Origin: Actinoplanes missouriensis 431
Lineage (GTDB): Bacteria > Actinomycetota > Actinomycetes > Mycobacteriales > Micromonosporaceae
DNA length: 64,000 nt
Assembly (NCBI RefSeq): GCF_000284295.1
Contig: NC_017093.1
Location: forward strand, 4,650,001 to 4,714,000
Reading direction: 5' to 3'
Shown: positions 9,204 to 17,542 of the stretch, in pieces
Numbering within the stretch: the first letter of the stretch is position 1
Layout of the letters: every line of letters begins with the position of its first letter
Position numbers and translations under genes: made by a program
The notes under the pieces: generated by a model
Told to the model about the DNA's origin: nothing
Database searches by the model: none
What the model saw: the letters and a program-made list of their open reading frames with translations, nothing else

Positions 9204-10437
9204 AGGCCGCGGTGAAGAGCAGCGACACGTTCTGCCCGCCGAACCCGAACGAGTTGCAGACCGCCGCGCGCACCTGCTGGCGGCGCGGTTTGTCGGTCAC
9301 CACGTCGAGTTTCACCTCGGGCGCCTTGTTCTCCAGGTTCAGCGTGGCGGGGATGACGCCGTCGCGGAGGGTGAGCAGCGTGATGATGCTCTCCACCGCG
9401 CCGGCCGCGCCGACCAGGTGACCGAGCGCGGATTTCGGGGCGGTCAGCACCACGTCGTCGCCGAGCGCGGCCTGGATCGCGGCGGCCTCGCCGACGTCAC
9501 CGACGACCGTGGACGTGGCGTGACAGTTCACGTGGTCCACATCGGCCGGGGTCAGCCCGGCGGTGGCGACCGACGCCCGGATCGAGCGGATCTGGCCGGT
9601 CCCGGCGGGGTCCGGCCCGGTGATGTGGTGCGCGTCGGAGGTGACCCCGAACCCGGCGAGACGGCCCACCACCCGGGCGCCGCGCGCGGCCGCGAAATCG
9701 GCCCGCTCCATGACCACCACGCCGGCGCCCTCGCCGAGCACGAACCCGTCCCGGTCCACGTCGAACGGACGGGACGCGCGCTCCGGCTCGTCGTCGCGCT
9801 TGGACAGGGTGCGGGCCTGGGCGAACCCGGCGATCGTGAGCGGCGTGATGCACGCCTCCGCGCCGCCCGCGACGACCACGTCGGCCTCCCCCGAGCGGAT
9901 CAGGCGGGCGCCGAGGGCCAGCGCCTCGGCGCCGGACGCGCACGCCGACACCGGGGTGTAGGTGCCGGCCTTCGCGCCGAGCTCGATGCTCACCCAGGCC
10001 GCCGGCCCGTTCGGCATCATCATCGGGATGATCAGCGGGGAGACCTTCTGCGGGCCCTTCTCCTCGATCAGGTCGTCCTGCCCGAGCAGTGTGGTGACCC
10101 CGCCGATGCCGGTGCCGATCACCACGGCGATCCGCTCCGGCTCGGCCGCGGGGGCGCCCGCGTCCGCCCATGCCTGCTGCGCGGCGACCAGCGCGGCCTG
10201 CTCGCAGCGATCCAGGCGGCGGGCCTGCACACGCGGCAGCACGGTGTCCGGGGAGACCGCCATCGGGGCAGCCATCCGTGGGGACAGCTGCTCCCAATGC
10301 GCGTACCCCCGCAGTTGCTCGTCGACCCGCCGCACCCCCGAACGGCCGTCCAGCAGACCCTGCCAGAGGGTCTCCACGTCCCCGCCCAGTGGGCTGGTGG
10401 CACCCAGCCCGGTGATCACGACGTCTGGGGCACTCAT
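9202..10437 (-). CDS. fabF: Beta-ketoacyl-ACP synthase II
   Basis: A 411-residue condensing enzyme catalysing malonyl-ACP Claisen condensation in fatty acid elongation. The thiolase-fold triad is visible: Cys in VSACASGAEAL, His in VNCHATST and His in KSALGHLVGAAG, with N-terminal VVITGLGATSPLGGD and C-terminal NSFGFGGQN typical of FabF. Length is normal. GGGAG lies about 8 bases before the ATG, overlapping the stop of the upstream membrane gene, so it is the last gene of a PadR, membrane protein, FabF run. No ACP, FabH or FabD gene is adjacent, so this may be a second, non-housekeeping copy. Confidence 0.93.
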   Translation of the reverse strand: MSAPDVVITGLGATSPLGGDVETLWQGLLDGRSGVRRVDEQLRGYAHWEQLSPRMAAPMAVSPDTVLPRVQARRLDRCEQAALVAAQQAWADAGAPAAEPERIAVVIGTGIGGVTTLLGQDDLIEEKGPQKVSPLIIPMMMPNGPAAWVSIELGAKAGTYTPVSACASGAEALALGARLIRSGEADVVVAGGAEACITPLTIAGFAQARTLSKRDDEPERASRPFDVDRDGFVLGEGAGVVVMERADFAAARGARVVGRLAGFGVTSDAHHITGPDPAGTGQIRSIRASVATAGLTPADVDHVNCHATSTVVGDVGEAAAIQAALGDDVVLTAPKSALGHLVGAAGAVESIITLLTLRDGVIPATLNLENKAPEVKLDVVTDKPRRQQVRAAVCNSFGFGGQNVSLLFTAA

Positions 10438-10448
10438 CCGGTTACTCC

Positions 10449-12572
10449 CTACACGGTGGCGATGGGCTTACCCTCCACCGTAGAGCCACCGGCCGGATCC
10501 GCCGCCACCACGCGCGGGACACGGCGTGCCGCGACGAGCACCGCGATCGGCACGACCAGCAGCGCAGCGCCGGGAACGAAGGAGACGCCGTCGGCCGGAT
10601 ACCCGGTTCCCTCGATCGAGAACAACAGGTTCGGCGCGATCGACAGGAAGAACACGGCGGCCAGCCAGAGCACCACGGTCCCCGGGATTCCCGCCACAAC
10701 CATGCCGAGGGTACGGGGTATCGAACGCCCCCGATGCCATCCGGCGAGGGCGGCCGTCAGCACCGCGAGCGGCATCCCGGCGAACGCCCCGTAGAGCGCG
10801 TTCCCGGTGTCCTCGGAGGTCACCGGCACCGGCAGCAGCCCGCTCACGGTGACCGCGGCGGCCGGCAGCGTGAGCAGCGCCAGGGCCGCCCACCAGGGCA
10901 GCCGGAGCCGGCTCAGCGTCACCGCGGCGATCGCGGCCAGCAGCACGCCGAGCACCGCCAGCCCGGTGGTGGTCAGCACCAAGCCGCGCGGCAGGAACGG
11001 GTGGTTCACGCCGGGCGTGCCCTGCGCCAGCAGCAGCGGCGCACAGCAGGCCGCGATCACGGCAGCCGCGGTCACCCGCCGCCGCACCAGCTCGTCGAGC
11101 AGCCCCGCGCCGCCCGTTCCCGCGCCCGGCGACGCCTCGCCCTCGTGGCCGCCGTGCGCGGCGACCGCGTGCCGCGTGCTGCCCGTCGGCGCCCCGGCGC
11201 TGTCGGCTGCCTGCCGGGTTTCGGGAGCCGGGCCGCCGGCGGTGAACCAGGTGGCGGCCGCGGCGGCGGCGCCGATCAGCAGGGTGAGGCGCAGGCCACC
11301 GCCGCCGGTGACGCCGGTACGCAGCAGCACGCCGTCCGCCGCGACCAGCAGCGCGGCGAAGACCAGGGTGGCCACGCCGGCCCGGCGGCGGTCCGCGGCG
11401 GCGACCAGCATGCCCGTCGCGGCGAGCAGGATCGCGCCCCAGCGCAGCTCGGCCACCCACAGGTAGATCTCGCCGTCACCGCCGGGCATCGGCGCGGTCG
11501 CGGACACGCCCGGCATCGCCGGGTCCAGGACGGCGAGCGTGTAGGCCCAGCCGGTCACGGCGAGCGCGACGCACGCGGCGCCCACGGCGGTGAGCAGGGT
11601 GACCGGCACCGGACGGGCGTCGTCCGCCACCGGGGTCCGCTGCGGCGCCGTCACGGGTTCCGGGTGTTCCTGCGGGCGGGACGCGGCCACGCCGTACGCG
11701 AGGGCGAGGGCCGCGAACCCGAGCAGCGTGACCGCCCACGGTCCGAGGTGGTAGAACGACCGGCTGCTCAGCGCGCCCTCCTCGATCGTGGTGAACGCGA
11801 GCGGCGGCTCACCGCCGGTCAGCGACGCCGCGATCACCCGCAGCCCGCCGGCCAAGCCGCCCGGGCCGGACAGTGCCAGCGGCAGCGTCGCGGCGACCGC
11901 GGCGACCGCGCTGACCAGCGGCGCGACGAGCAGCAGCAGCCCGGCCCGGAAACGGCCGCGGGCGACCGCGACGCCGGCCAGGGCGATGCCGGGAACCCAG
12001 ATCAGCAGCCCGGCCACGTACCCGAAGATCTGGATCGGGTCCTGGTCGGGAAGCGCCGGGGCGAGCAGGGCGGGCGCGAGCAGCAGCGGGGCGAAACCGG
12101 CCGGGGTGGCCGATCCGAGGCGGCCGCCGGCCTCGATCGGGAGCCGCCGGCCCAGCCATCTGCCGGCGGCCAGGCACCAGAGGACGACGAGCACGCCGCC
12201 GGCGAGGGCGGAGGGCCACGGGCCGAACCGGTAGTCGCCGAGGCCGAGCAGCGGGAACAGCACCCGGACGAGCGCTGCCGCGAGCTCGGCGACACCGAGC
12301 GTCAGCAGCCCGGCGAGGAGCACCGCGCCGGCCGGGGTCAGCGTCCCGGTGGTCTCGGCCCAGCCGCGCGGGGCGCCGCTGACGTCGCGGACGGGTGGGG
12401 CGGTGAGCAGGCTCACGGCGTACCCGATGGCCTGTCGTGTGCCCCGGGGTTCGTCGATGATCGCGGCGAGCTCGGCGTGCCACTCGCGGGCCATCTCGTC
12501 GCGGATCTCGGCCGGCCAGCGGCGGGCGGCGAGGTCGAGGGCCCGGTGGGCGAGGCGGTCGAGGACGTTCAC
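10449..12572 (-). CDS. Large polytopic membrane protein, 707 aa, PadR-coupled
   Basis: The amphipathic N-terminal stretch (NVLDRLAHRALDLAARRWPAEIRDEMAREWHAEL) resembles the prefix helices of PadR-associated permeases. After it come roughly 16 to 18 hydrophobic segments separated by short loops, with a hydrophilic, Gly/Ala-rich break near residue 480. I recognise no catalytic or transport motif. The GTG start at 12572 overlaps the PadR stop as GTGA, giving translational coupling; longer readings run antisense into PadR and are rejected. Proteins placed directly after PadR regulators are often efflux or stress-membrane components, but no function can be assigned here. Confidence 0.8.
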   Translation of the reverse strand: MNVLDRLAHRALDLAARRWPAEIRDEMAREWHAELAAIIDEPRGTRQAIGYAVSLLTAPPVRDVSGAPRGWAETTGTLTPAGAVLLAGLLTLGVAELAAALVRVLFPLLGLGDYRFGPWPSALAGGVLVVLWCLAAGRWLGRRLPIEAGGRLGSATPAGFAPLLLAPALLAPALPDQDPIQIFGYVAGLLIWVPGIALAGVAVARGRFRAGLLLLVAPLVSAVAAVAATLPLALSGPGGLAGGLRVIAASLTGGEPPLAFTTIEEGALSSRSFYHLGPWAVTLLGFAALALAYGVAASRPQEHPEPVTAPQRTPVADDARPVPVTLLTAVGAACVALAVTGWAYTLAVLDPAMPGVSATAPMPGGDGEIYLWVAELRWGAILLAATGMLVAAADRRRAGVATLVFAALLVAADGVLLRTGVTGGGGLRLTLLIGAAAAAATWFTAGGPAPETRQAADSAGAPTGSTRHAVAAHGGHEGEASPGAGTGGAGLLDELVRRRVTAAAVIAACCAPLLLAQGTPGVNHPFLPRGLVLTTTGLAVLGVLLAAIAAVTLSRLRLPWWAALALLTLPAAAVTVSGLLPVPVTSEDTGNALYGAFAGMPLAVLTAALAGWHRGRSIPRTLGMVVAGIPGTVVLWLAAVFFLSIAPNLLFSIEGTGYPADGVSFVPGAALLVVPIAVLVAARRVPRVVAADPAGGSTVEGKPIATV

Positions 12573-12898
12573 GCGGGCCTCGTTTCCGGGGAGCCGCCGA
12601 GAGCCCGGTCGAGCTGCCGGCGCAGAGCCGCGAGCTCGGTGCGGGCCGCGACGAGGCCGTCCGGGGTGAGCTTGTAGTAGCGCCGGGCGGGGCGACCGGC
12701 GGCGACCGGATCGACGTCCTCCCACTCGGCCTGCACCCAGCCGGCGCGCTGCAGCCGGAGCAGGATCGGATAGAGCGTGCCGCTGGGGTGGCCGCTGGCG
12801 CGCATGAGGTCGAGGCCGTAACGCTCGGCCTCCGGGTCCTCCAGAAGCGCGGCGAGCACCTTCGACACGGCGGTCGTGACGCGGACGGGCGTGGTCAT
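12569..12898 (-). CDS. PadR-family transcriptional regulator
   Basis: A 109-residue winged helix-turn-helix protein of the short PadR type (no C-terminal dimer extension): KVLAALLEDPEAERYGLDLMRASGHPSGTLYPILLRLQRAGWVQAEWE followed by the wing RPARRYYKLTPDG. ATG 12898 is preferred over an in-frame ATG 9 bases earlier because a -10 hexamer ends 7 bases upstream, consistent with leaderless translation. Its stop overlaps the start of the 707-residue membrane protein, which it most likely controls. It is divergent from the M56 peptidase gene and could also affect that promoter. Confidence 0.9.
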   Translation of the reverse strand: MTTPVRVTTAVSKVLAALLEDPEAERYGLDLMRASGHPSGTLYPILLRLQRAGWVQAEWEDVDPVAAGRPARRYYKLTPDGLVAARTELAALRRQLDRALGGSPETRPA

Positions 12899-12905
12899 GC
12901 CGGAC

Positions 12906-12911
12906 ACCGTA
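12906..12911 (-). promoter_or_regulatory. -10 element TACGGT for leaderless padR
   Basis: On the minus strand TACGGT is followed by 7 bases and ATG 12898, with no Shine-Dalgarno. It decides the PadR start. Confidence 0.6.
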
Positions 12912-13001
12912 GCCGACCCTCGAACGGTTTTCTACATAGGGTCTCGCGAGCGTGGACGCGCTAGGTTGGCGTCAGCAGCAGGCGCCGTGAGAGGAAAGAC
13001 G

Positions 13002-13892
13002 TTGTTCGACCACTTCCTGGTATCCGTCGTCATCATCCCGCCACTGCTGGTGATCGCGGTGCGTCTCGTCGCCGAGCACCTGCCACCCCGGATCGCCGCG
13101 TCCGCGGTCGCCTGGTCGGCGGCCGGCGCCGCCCTCGCCAGCCTGGCGAACCTGGCGGTCTTCGCACTCAAGGCGGTCGCCGAGATCCCGCCGGTCGGGC
13201 GCGTTCTCGGCTGGTCCGCCCAGGTCGTCGCGGACGACACGGCCCACGAGCCGTGGGTGTCGTCGCTGAGCGTGCTGCTGCTGGCCGCCGCCACCGTCTC
13301 GCTCGTGCGGACCTGGCGGCGGCAGGATCGCCTGCTGTCCATCGCCGGGCGGTCCGACGAGCCGGTGGTGCTGGTCCCGGACCCGGCGGCGCACGCCTAC
13401 GCCGTGCCCGGCCGGCCCGGGCACGTGGTGGTGACCACCGGCATGCGCGACGCGCTCTCCGCCGAGCAGTTCGCGGCGCTGCTCGCCCACGAGAAGGCCC
13501 ACCTGGACGCCCGCCACCACCGGCTGGTCCGGGTCAGCGAGCTCGCGTCGGCCGCGCACCCGGCACTGTGGTGGGTCACCCGGCAGGTCGACTACCTGGT
13601 GGAACGCGCCGCCGACGAATGCGCCGCGACGGTGGTCGGCTCCCGCCGCACGGTCGCCGAGGCGATCGGCATCGCCGCGCTGGCAGCAACCCCCCGCCCC
13701 GCCGTCGGCCTGCACGCGGCCGGCGGCGTGGTCCCCCGCCGGGTGAGCAACCTGCTGCGGCCGCCGGGGCGCCGGACCGCCGCGATCCTCTGCGCGCTGC
13801 CCGTCGCACTCGCCGCGTTCTCCCTGATCTGGACCGGCGAGGCCGCCTACGACCTCGGCGAACTCCTGCACGCCGCGATGGTCGTTCGATGA
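13002..13892 (+). CDS. M56-family (BlaR1-like) membrane zinc metallopeptidase
   Basis: A 296-residue membrane protein. Two N-terminal hydrophobic hairpins precede a cytosolic protease segment with the zinc motif LLAHEKAHLDARHHR and the downstream zinc ligand region LVERAADECAA; further hydrophobic segments close the protein. TTG 13002 is chosen because AGAGGAAAG ends 3 to 4 bases before it, and homologues begin LFDHF-like; GTG 12987 is the alternative. M56 peptidases normally sit beside a BlaI-type repressor which they cleave. None is next to this one: the nearest BlaI-like gene is at 19974, so the usual partnership appears split. Confidence 0.85.
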   Translation: MFDHFLVSVVIIPPLLVIAVRLVAEHLPPRIAASAVAWSAAGAALASLANLAVFALKAVAEIPPVGRVLGWSAQVVADDTAHEPWVSSLSVLLLAAATVSLVRTWRRQDRLLSIAGRSDEPVVLVPDPAAHAYAVPGRPGHVVVTTGMRDALSAEQFAALLAHEKAHLDARHHRLVRVSELASAAHPALWWVTRQVDYLVERAADECAATVVGSRRTVAEAIGIAALAATPRPAVGLHAAGGVVPRRVSNLLRPPGRRTAAILCALPVALAAFSLIWTGEAAYDLGELLHAAMVVR

Positions 13893-13938
13893 CAGCCGAA
13901 GCTGTCGTGGATGTCGAGTCGGCGTTCCCACCGCACCG

Positions 13939-14892
13939 CTACCAGCCCGGCGCGTCACCACGGGTCAGATCCTGCCACCGGTCCACGAGCCGACCGGGCC
14001 GGACGTCGACCCACCAGATCCACGCCAGCTGCCGCAACAGCTCATACGTGGCGGGCATCGGCATGTCGACGAGCACCCGCCGCAGCTCCGGCGGCGCACT
14101 CTCCGACATCAGCGCCAGCCAGGCGACGACGGCGCCCAGCCGGGCACCGGACGCTGACGCCGGCTCGGACCACAGTGTTCGTGTCCAGGTCATGGCCTGC
14201 GCAAGCTGATCTCGTTCGTTGTCGTGCTGCGCAAGACCAACGACGAGATCCATCTGTACGGCCGGATCGCGCTCGACACCAAGCCGCTCCCACAACGCGT
14301 CGGCGATCTCCTGACCTGCTGGCAGTGAGGTCACCAGGACATAGGCCGCGCGTCCCCGGACGTGCGGATCGTCGTCGTTCAACAGGGTGATCAGCGGGCC
14401 GGCGTCTCGCCCGATCATCATGCGGACCGCTTCGACAGCCCAGTTCTCCAAGTATCCCCAAGAGTCGTACCGCGCCAGCGGCCCCATCGTCCGCAGCAGC
14501 CCGGAGCGCGAATCCTTACCGAAGACGTCCATGCGCGCCAGATCCCCGGCGAGCTGAAGCGCCTCGGTGCGCACCGGGCCGCTTCCCTCTTCGGCCAGGC
14601 GGATCAGCGACGGCACCACGCAAGCACCGAAGACGCCGGTGACGCCGTCGTCGCAGGTCAGACCCCGCAGATCGGACAATGCCCGGGTGACAGCAGCGGC
14701 CTCCCCCGCGATGAGGCCCCGGATGCCGTCGCGAACCTCGACGAGCCGCTCGTCGTTCCGCAGCGACTCGTCCCACACAAAGTCATCGACAGTGACAGGC
14801 CTGCGGGGAAGGGCGGCGACGATCGCACGCACATCGAATTCGGGCAGCCACGGCTCGTCGACGTCGCCGGCTTCCCAATCTCCGCGTGCCAT
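13939..14892 (-). CDS. HEAT-repeat protein, probable orphan immunity protein
   Basis: A 317-residue soluble protein made of repeated helical pairs (AVTRALSDLRGL..., CVVPSLIRLAEEGSGPVRTEALQLAGDLAR, AGPLITLLNDDDPHVRGRAAYVLVTSLP, VQMDLVVGLAQHD), matching HEAT-like immunity proteins of actinobacterial toxin loci. ATG 14892 has AGGGAGGG about 6 bases upstream, so I prefer it to earlier in-frame starts that run into the Hint fragment. It lies directly downstream of a truncated Hint coding fragment, where an immunity gene would follow a toxin tail; the tail itself is missing. The function is inferred from position and fold only. Confidence 0.75.
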   Translation of the reverse strand: MARGDWEAGDVDEPWLPEFDVRAIVAALPRRPVTVDDFVWDESLRNDERLVEVRDGIRGLIAGEAAAVTRALSDLRGLTCDDGVTGVFGACVVPSLIRLAEEGSGPVRTEALQLAGDLARMDVFGKDSRSGLLRTMGPLARYDSWGYLENWAVEAVRMMIGRDAGPLITLLNDDDPHVRGRAAYVLVTSLPAGQEIADALWERLGVERDPAVQMDLVVGLAQHDNERDQLAQAMTWTRTLWSEPASASGARLGAVVAWLALMSESAPPELRRVLVDMPMPATYELLRQLAWIWWVDVRPGRLVDRWQDLTRGDAPGW

Positions 14893-14914
14893 CGCCCGCC
14901 CTCCCTTGATGTTC

Positions 14915-15346
14915 TCAATGGCTTCCCGCACGTATTCGCGGTGCCAAGTGTCCGGCATCGATCCAACTGGCGAGGGCCGGAACCCAGAACGGGTGGTTGT
15001 CAGTCGCAGTGACAATGGCCGTCCTGTCGCCGTGGTCGCCGTCGACGTCGATGGTGACCTCGACGAGCTTTTTGTATCCGTCGCCGACGATGACCGCGGT
15101 GACCGGCTTGCCGGTGGTGATCCCGGTGATCGGTTCGGTGGACAGGACCCAGTCGCCGACCTTCACCCGTTCGATGGCGACGGTGGTGCCGTCGGCCGGC
15201 AACACCGGGGTACCGAGTAGGAAGCCGTTCGCCCCCCTGCATCCCCTGTCGTCGTCCTTGAGCTTCTTCTTGCGTTTGGCGATGCCCGGGTGACCGTTAT
15301 TCACGGGTTTCGCCGGCCGCGCCAAGAACGCTGACCACTTATTCAT
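14915..15346 (-). pseudogene. Orphan N-terminal Hint fragment of an RHS toxin
   Basis: This 143-codon frame starts as ATGA overlapping the upstream immunity stop. It reads as linker plus the first two-thirds of a Hint domain: GCRGANGFLLGTPVLPADGTT, IERVKVGDWVLSTEPITGITTGKPVTAVI, then NHPFWVPALASWIDAGHLAP. It then ends within 8 codons, losing the WLRT...VHN half. The position normally held by the Ser/Cys nucleophile (compare AHSF in the gene at the window start) is Gly here, so autoprocessing would be lost even if the domain were complete. It has no toxin tail. I interpret it as a decayed recombination remnant. Confidence 0.75.
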
Positions 15347-15762
15347 TCGACCGTCAATGCTCGCCCGGTCTCAATACAGGCACCGATGACCCTCACCATA
15401 CTGTCGAGGGTAGCGAGCTGATCGGATTTCATCTCCGGCTCTGCGGTGCCGGCATAGGCGCCCTTGTACCACGCAGAAAGTATTTCATTCAACCGAACGT
15501 ATACCGGTACACACTCCGGGGCCGGCAGTTTTCCATCAGGGAAGGCATCGGGATCGAACATCGGCCTCAGCGGAGTCTCGATGTCATGCCACGGCTTATC
15601 CCCTCCATAGCCGACCATATCAGCGAGGCCTATCCCCTCCTCAGCCGCCAATAGGCGCTCGAAGGCATGAAGATGCGCCCACCCGAAATCGGCCATGAGG
15701 TTGTCATGGATCGGATCAGGCTCATCTCCCCGATCAACTCGGTAAGTCGCACCCACCAGCAC
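15343..15762 (-). CDS. Probable immunity protein of orphan toxin cassette, 139 aa
   Basis: A soluble acidic protein beginning MLVGATYRVDRGDEPDPIHDNLMADFGWAHLHAFERLL and ending SMVRVIGACIETGRALTVE; no family is recognised. It lies 57 bases after the toxin-tail fragment on the same strand, the normal immunity position. Base composition is clearly lower in G+C than the flanking genes. Its stop overlaps the start codon of the next Hint fragment, so the cassettes were joined head to tail. It is probably still functional, as immunity genes often outlive their toxins. Confidence 0.7.
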   Translation of the reverse strand: MLVGATYRVDRGDEPDPIHDNLMADFGWAHLHAFERLLAAEEGIGLADMVGYGGDKPWHDIETPLRPMFDPDAFPDGKLPAPECVPVYVRLNEILSAWYKGAYAGTAEPEMKSDQLATLDSMVRVIGACIETGRALTVE

Positions 15763-15819
15763 TCCTCCCCTGGAAGCTATAGCCGGATGGCCGCCAGAAT
15801 CCTGGCGGCCATCCGTCCA

Positions 15820-16317
15820 TCAATCGAACGAATCGAAGTTCGTCAGATCCAACTCTTTGCTCTGCCAGATCTCACTCGGCGTATTACCGTAACGCTTCAG
15901 ACCGTCCAGAGAAATCGCTAGGTCGTAGTTTCGAGTGTCATATACGGCGTCCCTGACCTTACCTATCCATGGTGGATGGGATTCACCCCGCGGAATCGCT
16001 CGCAGACTTCGATCATTGTAGGTTTCAACGACACGCCCGGGGTTGGCAGATCGAAGCTCAGCGGCCAACTGCTCGCCTGCAGCCCTAACACCCAGGACCG
16101 CCGTCTTGCAGGGGTCACTGTTATGGACGAGGACCGGGCGGCTTCCGGCGAGCACATAGTACGTATGCAGGTCCGCGACAGTGAGGTTGTGAACACGGGT
16201 GTTCGCGGTGTGATGGCCGATCGCCGAGATCTGGACGTGGGTTCCGGCGCTTGTTCGCAGCCACTGCTGCGGCGACATCTGGACCTGCAGCATCGGCAGC
16301 AACCAGAAGTGGCACAA
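15820..16317 (-). pseudogene. 5'-truncated Hint C-terminus plus unrecognised toxin tail
   Basis: The frame begins abruptly; the first ~20 codons are degenerate but retain an HFW reminiscent of the Hint HPFW box. It continues as QQWLRTSAGTHVQISAIG, VHNLTVADLHTYYVLAGSRPVLVHN-S, the third part of a Hint domain. After VHN come about 97 residues of toxin tail (KTAVLGVRAAGEQLAAELRS..., VVETYNDRSLRAIPRGE..., YDLAISLDGLKRYGN...) that I cannot assign to a nuclease family. No RHS shell or Hint N-terminus precedes it on this strand. It is an orphan cassette that would need recombination into a full RHS gene to be displayed. The lower G+C supports transfer. Confidence 0.7.
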
Positions 16318-16645
16318 GGCCTACTTCTAGAACGTGACAGGTGCGCGGCTGCCATCAGGCAGCCCCGCACCGCCGTGTTCGCGGCCCCGGAGCCACGAAC
16401 GAAACCAAATCTTCGGGTACGGGCCCGCCGGCGCCCACCGCGTTAGGCCCCCACGAGCAGGACCGCGTAAGGGCCTGCGGTAACAATCGTGACGGCTGCG
16501 GGCCCGGGACCCCGTGCGCGGGCTTGCCTGGCTCGGCGAACGAGTGGGCGTCGTCGTTCAGGTGCGGCGCCCCGGACGCCCGCTCCACCTGCCCAGCCAG
16601 GCGGCGAGATCACCGTCACGGCATGGAAGTGTCCAGGGCATTTGA
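16318..16645. other. Gene-free stretch between orphan toxin cassette and efeU
   Basis: Both strands were read. Short frames exist, but none has family features, codon bias or a start signal. It probably contains decayed toxin DNA on the left and the efeUOB control region on the right. Confidence 0.6.
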
Positions 16646-16665
16646 CTTCTACAACTGAATAGAAG
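16646..16665 (+). promoter_or_regulatory. Inverted repeat CTTCTA-N8-TAGAAG upstream of efeU
   Basis: A perfect 6-base inverted repeat in a locally AT-rich patch, with TTGACT (a possible -35) overlapping its left arm at 16642-16647. It could be an operator or part of the efeU promoter; function unproven. Confidence 0.4.
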
Positions 16666-16685
16666 AAGGTTGGCCTCACCAGCAC

Positions 16686-16704
16686 TTAGGTATGCCTTAC
16701 CTCA
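16686..16704 (+). promoter_or_regulatory. IdeR/DmdR-type iron box before efeU
   Basis: The 19 bases match the IdeR/DtxR consensus TTAGGTTAGSCTAACCTAA at 15 of 19 positions, including both TTAGG-type half-sites in inverted order. The box ends 9 bases before the efeU start codon, so a bound Fe-loaded repressor would block transcription of efeUOB when iron is sufficient. Confidence 0.8.
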
Positions 16705-16713
16705 GGAGCCGAG

Positions 16714-17535
16714 TTGAGCGCCATCTACCTGATCGGTCTCCGTGAAGGCCTGGAGATCACCCTGGTGGTGTCCATCCTGGTCGCCTTCCTGGTCAAGACC
16801 GATCGCCGGCCCCTGCTGCGCCACGTCGCGGCCGGGGTCGCCGCAGCCGCCGTCCTCTCCGTCGCGGTGGCGATCCTGCTGCAGGCCGGGGTCGCCCGGC
16901 TGTCGTTCACGCAGCAGGAGCTGTTCGAGGCGATCGCGTCGTTCGTGGCCGTCGCGTTCGTCACCTGGATGATCTTCTGGATGCGCCGGATGGCCCGCAG
17001 CATCGGCAGTGAGCTGCGCGGCCGCATGGAGGAGGCGATCCGGGTCGGGCCGTTCGCGATCGCCTCGGTGGCGTTCCTCGCGGTGGTCCGGGAGGGCCTG
17101 GAGACCTCGATCCTGTTCTACGCCGCCGCGCAGGGCGCCGGGGACAACTCGCGGCCGCTGCTCGGCATCACGCTGGGGCTGCTCACCGCGGTCGTGCTGG
17201 GCTGGCTGCTCTACGTCAGCGCGGTCCGGATCAACCTGTCCCGCTTCTTCACCTGGACCGGCGCGCTGCTGGTCCTGGTCGCGGCCGGCATCACCAAGTA
17301 CGGGGTGCACGACCTCCAGGAAGCCGGCGTGCTGCCCGGCCTGGACACCCAGGCGTTCGACGTGAGCGGCGCGTTCCCGCCCGACACGTGGTACGCCGAA
17401 CTGCTGCGCGGCATGGTCAACTTCACGCCCGCGCCGACGGTGCTGGAGACGGTCGCCTGGCTCGCGTACGGCATTCCGGTCCTCGTGCTCTTCCTGTGGC
17501 CCGCCCGCAAACCCACCCTGCAGAAAGTTTCTTAG
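16714..17535 (+). CDS. efeU: EfeU/FTR1-family ferrous iron permease
   Basis: A 273-residue membrane protein with seven predicted segments. The two diagnostic REGLE iron-binding motifs are present, LREGLEITLVVSILVAF near the N terminus and VVREGLETSILFY near residue 128. The TTG start at 16714 has AGGAG about 6 bases upstream. It forms the channel of the EfeUOB acid-induced ferrous uptake system in the cytoplasmic membrane. efeO follows after 7 bases. Confidence 0.95.
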   Translation: MSAIYLIGLREGLEITLVVSILVAFLVKTDRRPLLRHVAAGVAAAAVLSVAVAILLQAGVARLSFTQQELFEAIASFVAVAFVTWMIFWMRRMARSIGSELRGRMEEAIRVGPFAIASVAFLAVVREGLETSILFYAAAQGAGDNSRPLLGITLGLLTAVVLGWLLYVSAVRINLSRFFTWTGALLVLVAAGITKYGVHDLQEAGVLPGLDTQAFDVSGAFPPDTWYAELLRGMVNFTPAPTVLETVAWLAYGIPVLVLFLWPARKPTLQKVS

Positions 17536-17542
17536 GAGAACC

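Noticed and set aside
9418..12677. Long plus frames opposite fabF and the 707-residue membrane protein (458 and 647 codons)
   Set aside because: Antisense shadows with Arg/Gly/Gln-rich sequence; catalytic triad and membrane segments are on the minus strand.
15976..16446. Plus-strand frame across the orphan toxin fragment
   Set aside because: It is antisense to clear Hint sequence (HTYYVLAGSRPVLVHN) and has no motif or start signal.
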